Below are positions 1 to 6,902 of a stretch of DNA of 64,000 nt, piece after piece (positions within the stretch are counted from its first letter, which is position 1; each line of letters begins with the position of its first letter). The stretch lies in NCBI GenBank assembly GCA_023404955.1, contig JAEXZY010000070.1:10978-74977 (forward strand), given 5' to 3'. A program made the position numbers and the translations under genes. This stretch comes from Actinomycetes bacterium. GTDB taxonomy: Bacteria; Actinomycetota; Actinomycetes; Mycobacteriales; Mycobacteriaceae. The notes under the pieces were generated by a model. The model was not told where the DNA came from and did not search any database. It saw nothing but the letters and a program-made list of their open reading frames with translations.

Positions 1-389
1 CGGACCGGCTCCCCGCTGGCGACGACGCGACCGAGGCTCGCGACCGGTTGGCTCGCCGCGGCGCCGACGGCGTGCGCGAACGCCTTCGGGTCGAGCTCGG
101 CGGCGGACCGCAGAATGTCGGTCACGGCGCGGTGCTGGTTGTCGGCGATCGCCCGGACGACAGGCAGCGGGTCCTCGAGGTACTCATCGACGAGACGCCG
201 CCCGTTGGTCAGCGACCGGGACAGCACCTCGGGGTAGTACTGCAGCGGACTGTGCGTCTCCTCCTGGACGACTGCCGAATTCTCTGTTTGCACCTGATGT
301 TTCGGAGCCGACGGGGGTGCGACGACGACGATGCCGACGCCGATGGCGGCAACCCCCGCCGTCACCCACGGGCGGACGATCTTCGGCAT
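1..389 (-). CDS. Secreted or membrane-anchored mycobacterial protein, N-terminal part only
   Basis: The gene starts at the ATG at 389 and runs off the left edge, so only about 129 residues are visible. The N-terminus (MPKIVRPW) is followed by a Gly/Ala/Val-rich hydrophobic stretch at about residues 9-26 ending in VAPP, typical of a signal peptide or signal anchor. The rest is polar and has no motif I recognise. Its promoter must lie in the 181-base gap shared with the divergent DUF808 gene. Function unknown. Confidence 0.6.
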   Translation of the reverse strand, partial: MPKIVRPWVTAGVAAIGVGIVVVAPPSAPKHQVQTENSAVVQEETHSPLQYYPEVLSRSLTNGRRLVDEYLEDPLPVVRAIADNQHRAVTDILRSAAELDPKAFAHAVGAAASQPVASLGRVVASGEPV

Positions 390-570
390 GCGGCCCCCCT
401 TGTATCGGTGACCCCGTAGCACTGCCCCCCGCGATCTTGCGCAAAGTAACACGCTCTGCCGACAACCAGCGAGCACTTATTCGCCGGTTCGGCGCGGTGC
501 TGGGAGGTTCCTGAAAGCCCGCTGCGGGTAATCTTCCCGCCATGACCGCACACGCGATCAGGGGTGCCGA

Positions 571-1512
571 GTGAGCGGGGGATTGTTCGCCCTCCTCGAC
601 GACGTCGCTGCACTGGCCCGGCTGGCAGCCGCGTCGGTCGACGATGTGGGCGCCGCCGCCGGACGGGCGACCGCCAAAGCTGCCGGGGTCGTCATCGACG
701 ACACCGCGGTGACCCCGCAGTACGTGCACGGTGTCACCGCCGAGCGCGAACTGCCGATCATCAAACGCATCGCCATCGGCTCGCTGCGCAACAAGATCGT
801 GTTTATCCTGCCGGCGGCGCTGCTGCTCAGTCAGTTCGCGCCGTGGCTGCTCACCCCGATCCTCATGCTGGGCGCGACCTACCTGTGTTACGAGGGCGCC
901 GAGAAGGTCTTCGGCAAGCTCCTCGGCCACGGCGCCCACCACGAGACCGCCGCGGCGCAGGGCCCTGACGCCGAGAAGCAGATGGTGACCGGCGCGATCC
1001 GCACCGACTTCATCCTCTCCGCCGAGATCATGGTGATCGCGCTGAACGAGGTTGCCGCCGAGTCGTTCTGGCCGCGCCTGCTGATCCTTCTCGTCGTCGC
1101 GGTGGTGATCACCGCCGCGGTCTATGGCGTGGTCGCGGGCATCGTCAAGATGGACGACGTCGGGCTCAACTTCACGCAGCGATCGAGTGGTTTCGTCCAG
1201 CGCATCGGGCGCGGGCTCGTCGCCGGTATGCCGAAACTGCTCAGTTTCCTGTCCGTCGTCGGAACGGCGGCGATGCTGTGGGTCGGCGGGCACATCCTGC
1301 TCGTCGGCACCGACACCCTCGGGTGGCACGGCCCCTACTCCCTGGTGCACCACGCCGAGGAGTACGTCCACCACGTCGGCGGTGTCGGCGCCGTGCTCGG
1401 CTGGCTGGTCAACACCGCTGCCTCGGCGGTGATCGGCCTCGTCGTCGGTTCGCTGGTCGTCGGGATCGTCTCGATCCTGCCGTTCGGCAAGAAGAAGAAA
1501 TCCCACGCCTGA
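571..1512 (+). CDS. DUF808 (YedI-like) inner-membrane protein
   Basis: This 313-residue protein begins at GTG with SGGLFALLDDVAALA, the usual start of the DUF808/YedI family. The conserved segment around AGVVIDDTAVTPQYV and several hydrophobic helices (about 82-100, 155-192, 212-240, 260-300) fit the family length and layout. It ends in a basic tail (KKKKSHA), consistent with a cytoplasmic C-terminus. The molecular role of the family is not established. A ten-codon ORF starting at ATG 542 ends on the GTGA at this start codon and could couple translation, but it has no independent support. Confidence 0.85.
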   Translation: MSGGLFALLDDVAALARLAAASVDDVGAAAGRATAKAAGVVIDDTAVTPQYVHGVTAERELPIIKRIAIGSLRNKIVFILPAALLLSQFAPWLLTPILMLGATYLCYEGAEKVFGKLLGHGAHHETAAAQGPDAEKQMVTGAIRTDFILSAEIMVIALNEVAAESFWPRLLILLVVAVVITAAVYGVVAGIVKMDDVGLNFTQRSSGFVQRIGRGLVAGMPKLLSFLSVVGTAAMLWVGGHILLVGTDTLGWHGPYSLVHHAEEYVHHVGGVGAVLGWLVNTAASAVIGLVVGSLVVGIVSILPFGKKKKSHA

Positions 1513-1521
1513 TCGCCGCGG

Positions 1522-1710
1522 TCAATCCTCGCTGCTGTCCCGGTCGGCGAGGAAGGCCAACAGCTCCGGATCGGAACTCGTGAAGCGGGCGGCCTCCTCC
1601 CCGCCGTCGCAGCGCAGCAGCGCCACGGTCACGCTGCCCGCGGAACGAGAGAGCACCGCCCAGACGGCGCCGGAGTCGACCCAGCGCTGGAGTTCGGCGA
1701 CACGGTCCAT
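1522..1710 (-). CDS. Small conserved actinobacterial protein of unknown function
   Basis: This is a 62-residue ORF from ATG 1710. It begins MDRVAELQRWVDSG, contains a short beta-rich segment (AGSVTVALLRCDGGEE) and ends with an acidic tail. It is convergent with the DUF808 gene, with 9 bases between the stops, and divergent from the membrane-protein gene at 1744, an arrangement in which a real small gene fits better than non-coding DNA. I do not recognise a catalytic motif. Confidence 0.6.
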   Translation of the reverse strand: MDRVAELQRWVDSGAVWAVLSRSAGSVTVALLRCDGGEEAARFTSSDPELLAFLADRDSSED

Positions 1711-1743
1711 CTCCCCAGCCTGCCACCTCCTAAGCTCGCCGGT

Positions 1744-2169
1744 GTGCAGGTGAGTTCGGCCGTCGCGGTCGCGGCGACATTCGTCTGGCTCGGCATGGTG
1801 CTGGCGATCTCCTTCCTCGAGGCCCCGCTGAAGTTCCGGGCACCGGGGGTCACGCTGCCCATCGGTCTCGGCATCGGGCGCTTGGTCTTTCGGGCGCTCA
1901 ACGCATGTGAGGTGGTCCTCGCAGTCGCCGTGATCGCGGGTGGGCTGGCCGCGCGGGCGAGCGGCGGCGCGTTGAGCGCCGCGGTCACCGCCGTCGTCGT
2001 GCTCGCCGTGCAGGTGCTGGCCGTACGCCCGGCGCTGACCCGCCGCTCCGATCGTGTGCTGGCCGGTGAGCAGGGGCCGCGGTCGCGGGCGCATCTCGCC
2101 TACGTCGGATTGGAAGCGATCAAGGTCGTCGCCCTCGTGACCGGCGGGGTGCTGTTGCTGGCCGGCTGA
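1744..2169 (+). CDS. Four-helix integral membrane protein, unknown function
   Basis: The 141-residue protein starts at GTG (another GTG overlaps two bases earlier). It has four hydrophobic helices at about residues 4-24, 42-70, 76-97 and 119-140, joined by short basic loops. The motif FLEAPLKFRAPGVTL after helix 1 is reminiscent of DUF4149/TMEM205-like small membrane proteins, but I would not assign it firmly. It ends one base before the convergent DUF190 gene. Confidence 0.65.
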   Translation: MQVSSAVAVAATFVWLGMVLAISFLEAPLKFRAPGVTLPIGLGIGRLVFRALNACEVVLAVAVIAGGLAARASGGALSAAVTAVVVLAVQVLAVRPALTRRSDRVLAGEQGPRSRAHLAYVGLEAIKVVALVTGGVLLLAG

Positions 2170-3189
2170 TCAGTCGAGGGTCAGCGTTCCGCGCCGACGA
2201 CCGTCGTGCACCGCGACCAACGCCGCCACCGGTTCGCAGGTGACCACGCCGTGCTCTGCGGTCAGCTCGTCGACGACGGCGTAGTCCGCGCCCACCGCCG
2301 CGTCGGTAGTGACCAGAGTGGTCGTCACCGGCACGTGACGCCCGAGCTGCAGGAGACGATCGCCGTGCGGACGCTGGTCGCCGCGGAACCCCCACAGCCC
2401 GCGCACCGTGGTGGCGCCGCCGGCGTATTCGCTCGCACGCAGGCGCGCCATGAGGTCACGGTGCACGGGGCGGCCCCCGTGACGGGTGTCCTCGTTCGTG
2501 TGCACGGTCAGTTTGTGCACGCTCCAGTGGCTGGGCGGCTCGGCGACGGTACGGCCGTCGACCTTGCAGACCACGACGGGGGCGATGCTGATCAGTGCGG
2601 TGTCCAGCAGGGTCGTGAGCTCGTCGAGCGCGGCCACCGCCTGCGCGCGGGGGCCGACGCCCGTGACGAGCACGGGTACGGCAGTGTTGTGGCTGAAGAA
2701 GCGTGCGCGGCGGCGTTGCCCGGCCACGGTGCCGTCGACGCCGAGAAACACGTCGGCGGTCACGAAGTCGCGCCTGCGCAGGACCTCACACACCGTCGCG
2801 AATCCCGGTGCACCGTCGATCGACTGCTTTCGCCCCAGCAGCAATGACAGCCGCACCGGCCCGTCGCCGGTCGGTGCGTCGGGTGCCAGCCACGATCGTT
2901 CGAGCGTGATAAGTCCGCGCTCGGTCGACTCGACCACCGCGTCCGCGAGCACCCGGATTCGGTCGGGGCGGTCGGCGGCCGTAACGGTGACCGGCGGGTC
3001 CTCCGACAGCGTCAGCGAGCGGTCGGTACGCAGCACGTGCGTGGTGCCGAACCCGGCGATGCCGCGCAAGCAGATGCTCGCGACCACCTGTTCCCGGGCG
3101 CAGAGCTCGAGCAGCGTGTCGGCCAGGAAACGGCCACTGCTACGTTGCCGCTCGGCGAAATATGCCGTGAGGGTGAGTATTTCGGTCAC
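2170..3189 (-). CDS. Double DUF190 protein linked to fluoride channels
   Basis: This 339-residue protein starts at GTG 3189, overlapping the stop of the upstream crcB by four bases (GTGA). It carries two copies of DUF190: one starts near TAYFAERQRSSGRFLADTL, the second near KLTVHTNEDTRHGGRPVH, and each has the family's small ferredoxin-like, PII-like pattern including a RGIAGFG- or RGLWGFRG-type turn. DUF190 genes commonly follow crcB in actinobacteria, so a role in fluoride export or its regulation is inferred from the operon. The biochemical activity is unknown. Confidence 0.85.
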   Translation of the reverse strand: MTEILTLTAYFAERQRSSGRFLADTLLELCAREQVVASICLRGIAGFGTTHVLRTDRSLTLSEDPPVTVTAADRPDRIRVLADAVVESTERGLITLERSWLAPDAPTGDGPVRLSLLLGRKQSIDGAPGFATVCEVLRRRDFVTADVFLGVDGTVAGQRRRARFFSHNTAVPVLVTGVGPRAQAVAALDELTTLLDTALISIAPVVVCKVDGRTVAEPPSHWSVHKLTVHTNEDTRHGGRPVHRDLMARLRASEYAGGATTVRGLWGFRGDQRPHGDRLLQLGRHVPVTTTLVTTDAAVGADYAVVDELTAEHGVVTCEPVAALVAVHDGRRRGTLTLD

Positions 3190-3551
3190 AGTGCAGCTCC
3201 CAGGCGCTGACCGAGCCAGGCGGCGAGCAGGCCGCAGGCCACGCTGACCCCGATGTTGGCCAGCGCCGACACCAGCTGGCGCTCCTCGGCGAGCCGCTGT
3301 GTTTCCAGCATCCAGGTGGAGAACGTCGTGTACGAGCCGACGAAAGCCGTGCCGGCCAGCAGCGCCAGGTGTGGCCGCAGGGCCAACCCGGCGAGCGCGC
3401 CGAGCAGGAAGGCGCCGCTGATGTTGACCACGAGCGTGCCGAACGGGAGCGGCCGCCCGATGCGGCGCGAGACGGCCTTGTCGACCGTGAGGCGGGCGAC
3501 CGCGCCCAGACCGCCGAGCAGCACGACGCCGAACCACACCAGCGCCGTCAT
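3186..3551 (-). CDS. crcB: Fluoride ion channel subunit, second copy
   Basis: This 121-residue Fluc/CrcB protein has four transmembrane helices. The family signatures are visible: NISGAFLLG in helix 2 with the pore-lining Asn, and GSYTTFSTW in helix 3 with the Phe-box residues. Fluc channels are dual-topology dimers that export fluoride. Many actinobacteria encode two adjacent, divergent copies thought to heterodimerise. Start ATG 3551 overlaps the stop of the other crcB by four bases. Confidence 0.93.
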   Translation of the reverse strand: MTALVWFGVVLLGGLGAVARLTVDKAVSRRIGRPLPFGTLVVNISGAFLLGALAGLALRPHLALLAGTAFVGSYTTFSTWMLETQRLAEERQLVSALANIGVSVACGLLAAWLGQRLGAAL

Positions 3552-3943
3552 CGCCGGGTCCGAACCCGGCGCACCAGCGCCGTCGCCAGATACACCGCCG
3601 CCAGGCCCGCGGCCACGCTGGCCACGGTGTAAGAGATGGCCAAACCGTAGTGGCCGTGCTCGAGCATCTTGATGGTCTCCACCTGCATCGTGGAGAAGGT
3701 CGTCAGCCCACCGCACACGCCGGTGCCCAGGAACGGCCGGCGGTAGCTCGAGACGGGCAGACGTTCCAGCAGGCGGGTGACGAACAGCCCGAGCAGGAAG
3801 GCGCCGACGATGTTGACCGTGAAGGTGGGCCACGGCCAGCGCGCCGGGTCGCCGGCCGCGAGTTCCTCCAGGCCCGCGCGGGCCAGTGTGCCGACAGCGC
3901 CGCCGGCGAACACCGCGGCCAACTCGCGCCGGTCTGAGGGCAT
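3548..3943 (-). CDS. crcB: Fluoride ion channel subunit, first copy
   Basis: This is a 131-residue CrcB/Fluc protein starting at ATG 3943 (MPSDRREL). A longer in-frame ORF reaches 4018, but the extension is polar and would overlap the divergent pgm start. Motifs GGAVGTLAR, NIVGAFLLG and GGLTTFSTM match the family. It is the first gene of a crcB-crcB-DUF190 operon, the same set found beside pgmA in M. tuberculosis. I looked for a fluoride riboswitch in the 59-base leader between this gene and pgm and did not see one. Confidence 0.93.
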   Translation of the reverse strand: MPSDRRELAAVFAGGAVGTLARAGLEELAAGDPARWPWPTFTVNIVGAFLLGLFVTRLLERLPVSSYRRPFLGTGVCGGLTTFSTMQVETIKMLEHGHYGLAISYTVASVAAGLAAVYLATALVRRVRTRR

Positions 3944-4002
3944 GGCGCACAGTATGCAGTCCCCGGTGTTGCAGGGCCGTGTGGCGTAGCAGAATCGACA
4001 CC

Positions 4003-5637
4003 ATGGCTGCGAACCCACGTGCCGGCCAGCCGGCGCAACCCGAGGACCTCATCGACATCGCTGCGGTGGTGACGGCCTACTACTCCGTCGTGCCCGATCC
4101 CGATGACGTCGACCAGCAGGTTGCCTTCGGCACGTCGGGACACCGCGGTTCGAGCCTGGACGCGGCCTTCAACGAGGCGCACATCCTCGCGACCACGCAG
4201 GCGATCGTCGAGTACCGCGCCGCGCAGGGCACCACCGGTCCGCTGTTCATCGGCCGCGACACCCATGCGCTGTCCGAGCCGGCCTGGGTGTCGGCGCTGG
4301 AAGTGTTGGCCGCCAATGACGTTGTCGCCATGATCGATTCGGCCGATCGATACACCCCGACGCCTGCGGTGAGCCACGCGATCCTGTCCTACAACCGCGG
4401 CCGCGACACGGCGCTGGCCGACGGCATCGTCGTGACGCCGTCGCACAACCCGCCACGCGACGGCGGGTTCAAGTACAACCCGCCCAACGGCGGGCCGGCC
4501 GACACCGACGCGACCAAGGTGATCGCCGCGCGCGCGAACGAGCTGCTGCGCGACGGGTTGAAGGGTGTCAAGCGCGTGCCGCTGGCGCGGGCGCTGACCA
4601 CAGCGCAGCGCCACGACTACCTCGAGGCGTATGTCGCCGACCTGCCCAACGTGGTCGACCTGCACGTCATCTCCGCCGAGGGCATCCGCATCGGAGCCGA
4701 CCCGCTGGGCGGCGCCAGTGTGGACTACTGGGGCGCCATCGCCGAGCGGCACAACCTGGCGCTCACCGTGGTGAACCCACTCGTCGACGCGACATGGCGA
4801 TTCATGACGCTCGACACCGACGGCAAGATCCGGATGGATTGCAGTTCGCCCAATGCCATGGCGTCACTGATTGCCAACCGCGAGTCGTATCAGATCGCGA
4901 CCGGCAACGACGCCGACTCCGATCGGCACGGCATCGTCACGCCGGACGGTGGCCTGCTCAATCCGAATCACTACCTCGCGGTGGCGATCGACTACCTGTT
5001 CACGCATCGGTCGGAATGGGCAGGCGGCACTGCGGTCGGGAAGACCGCGGTGAGCTCGTCGATCATCGACCGCGTGGTGGCGGGGCTGGGTAGGGAACTC
5101 GTCGAGGTGCCGGTGGGCTTCAAGTGGTTCGTCGACGGGCTCGTCGGCGGGACGATCGGTTTCGGCGGCGAGGAGAGCGCCGGCGCGTCGTTCCTGCGCC
5201 GGGACGGGTCGGTGTGGACCACCGACAAGGACGGCATCATCCTGGCGCTGCTGGCGTCCGAGATCCTCGCGGTGACAGGGTCGACGCCGTCGCAGCGATA
5301 CGCGGAGCTCGCCGAGAAGTACGGTGCGCCAACGTATGCGCGCATCGATGCCCCGGCCAACCGGGAGCAGAAGGCGCGGTTGGGCAAGCTCTCGCCCGAG
5401 CAGGTGACCGCCACCGAGTTGGCGGGTGAGCCGATCACCGCGAAGCTCACCAGTGCGCCCGGCAACGGGGCGCCGCTCGGCGGCCTGAAGGTGACGACCG
5501 AGAATGCGTGGTTCGCGGCGCGGCCGTCCGGCACCGAGGACGTGTACAAGATCTACGCTGAATCCTTCCGTGGCCCAGACCATCTCGCCGAAGTACAGCA
5601 GGCGGCGAAAGAAGTGGTGTCGGCGGTCATTTCGTGA
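4003..5637 (+). CDS. pgm: Phosphoglucomutase (alpha-D-glucose phosphate-specific)
   Basis: This 544-residue enzyme interconverts glucose-1-phosphate and glucose-6-phosphate, linking glycolysis to glycogen, trehalose and cell-wall sugar nucleotides. The start is ATG 4003 (MAANPRAGQPA). FGTSGHRG (about residue 44) is the N-terminal signature, TPSHNPPRDGG contains the phosphorylated active-site Ser, GNDADSDRHG is the metal loop, GGEESAGAS the sugar-binding loop and RPSGTEDVYK the phosphate-binding loop. Length is normal for the bacterial Pgm family. It overlaps the next gene by four bases (GTGA). Confidence 0.96.
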   Translation: MAANPRAGQPAQPEDLIDIAAVVTAYYSVVPDPDDVDQQVAFGTSGHRGSSLDAAFNEAHILATTQAIVEYRAAQGTTGPLFIGRDTHALSEPAWVSALEVLAANDVVAMIDSADRYTPTPAVSHAILSYNRGRDTALADGIVVTPSHNPPRDGGFKYNPPNGGPADTDATKVIAARANELLRDGLKGVKRVPLARALTTAQRHDYLEAYVADLPNVVDLHVISAEGIRIGADPLGGASVDYWGAIAERHNLALTVVNPLVDATWRFMTLDTDGKIRMDCSSPNAMASLIANRESYQIATGNDADSDRHGIVTPDGGLLNPNHYLAVAIDYLFTHRSEWAGGTAVGKTAVSSSIIDRVVAGLGRELVEVPVGFKWFVDGLVGGTIGFGGEESAGASFLRRDGSVWTTDKDGIILALLASEILAVTGSTPSQRYAELAEKYGAPTYARIDAPANREQKARLGKLSPEQVTATELAGEPITAKLTSAPGNGAPLGGLKVTTENAWFAARPSGTEDVYKIYAESFRGPDHLAEVQQAAKEVVSAVIS

Positions 5638-6902
5638 GTTCTGTCGCCGACGGCGACTGTCGGGACGCGACCAAGGCGCGGTTGCCGCGCGAGGTCTGGG
5701 TACTCGTCGCCGCCAACGTCGTGGTGGCGCTGGGCTACGGCGTGGTCGCACCGGTGCTGCCGCAGTACGCCCGGCACTTCGGGGTGAGCATCAGCGCCGC
5801 CACATTCGTGATCACGGCGTTCGCAGTGATGCGACTCGTGGGCGCGCCGCCGGCCGGAATGCTGGTGCAGCGGCTGGGGGAGCGGCGCGTCTACATCAGC
5901 GGGCTGCTGATCGTCGCCGTGTCCACGGCAGCCTGCGCGTTCGCCGAAAACTATTGGCAGCTCTTGATCTTCCGTGCTCTCGGCGGCGTCGGATCGGCGA
6001 TGTTCACGGTGTCGTCGCTGGGGTTGCTGATTCGCATCTCGCCCCCGGACGCGCGCGGCCGCGTCGCCGGGTTGTTCTCGTCGGGCTTCATGGTCGGCTC
6101 GGTGGGCGGTCCGATCCTGGGCAGTCTGACCGCGGGACTGGGGTTGTCGGCGCCGTTCCTGATCTACGGGGCGGCGCTGCTGGTGGCGGCGACGGTGGTG
6201 TTCGTCAGCCTGCGCAACTCCACGGTGATCGCCCGATCCGATGGCGATGTCGACGAGCCCGTGCCGTTCCGGACGGTGTTCCGGCACCGGGCGTACCGGG
6301 CGGCGCTGCTGTCGAACTTCGCGACGGGCTGGGCGTCGTTCGGGCTGCGGATCGCGCTGGTCCCGCTGTTCGTCGTGGAGGTGCTGGGTCGCGGACCGGG
6401 CGCGGCCGGGGTGGCGCTGACGGCGTTCGCGGTCGGCAACATCTCGGTGGTCATCCCGAGCGGGTATCTGTCGGACCGGCTCGGCCGGCGAAAGCTGTTG
6501 ATCTTCGGGCTGAGCCTGGCGGCGGTGTCGACGGCGTTGGTGGGGTTCACGACGTCGCTGCCGGTGTTCCTCGCGGCGGCCTACGTGGCGGGTGCGGCTA
6601 CCGGGGTGTTCGTCTCACCGCAGCAGGCCGCGGTCGCCGACGTGGTCGGGAGTAAGTCGCGGGGTGGGACGGCGGTCGCGACGTTCCAGATGATGGCCGA
6701 CTTCGGATCGATCGGCGGGTCGCTGCTGGTCGGGCTGATCGCGCAGTACACGTCGTACGGGCTGGCGTTCCTGGTCAGTGGGGTGATCCTGGGCGTGGCC
6801 TGCATCGGCTGGGTGTTCGCGCCGGAAACTCGGCCGCGGGCGACGCGGGAACGGACCGAGGTGCGGCCACTGGGCCCGGAAGCCGGCGGGGAATGCCCGT
6901 GA
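5634..6902 (+). CDS. MFS drug/sugar efflux transporter
   Basis: This is a 422-residue, 12-helix major-facilitator protein. After a short polar N-terminus the first helix starts at VLVAANVVVALGYG. The MFS motif A-like loop between helices 2 and 3 (AGMLVQRLGERRVY) and the repeat loop SGYLSDRLGRRKLL in the second half are clear. It most resembles multidrug-type exporters of the DHA family; the substrate cannot be told. The start GTG 5634 overlaps the pgm stop, so the two genes probably share a transcript. The last gene before the tRNA. Confidence 0.9.
   Translation: MSSVADGDCRDATKARLPREVWVLVAANVVVALGYGVVAPVLPQYARHFGVSISAATFVITAFAVMRLVGAPPAGMLVQRLGERRVYISGLLIVAVSTAACAFAENYWQLLIFRALGGVGSAMFTVSSLGLLIRISPPDARGRVAGLFSSGFMVGSVGGPILGSLTAGLGLSAPFLIYGAALLVAATVVFVSLRNSTVIARSDGDVDEPVPFRTVFRHRAYRAALLSNFATGWASFGLRIALVPLFVVEVLGRGPGAAGVALTAFAVGNISVVIPSGYLSDRLGRRKLLIFGLSLAAVSTALVGFTTSLPVFLAAAYVAGAATGVFVSPQQAAVADVVGSKSRGGTAVATFQMMADFGSIGGSLLVGLIAQYTSYGLAFLVSGVILGVACIGWVFAPETRPRATRERTEVRPLGPEAGGECP

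Noticed and set aside
184..1506. A 440-codon minus-strand open frame across the DUF808 gene
   Set aside because: It is His/Asp/Arg-rich low-complexity translation antisense to a recognised membrane-protein family, a usual product of GC-rich codon bias.
3944..4002. Fluoride riboswitch upstream of the crcB operon
   Set aside because: The 59-base leader shared with pgm shows neither the conserved pseudoknot pattern nor enough length.
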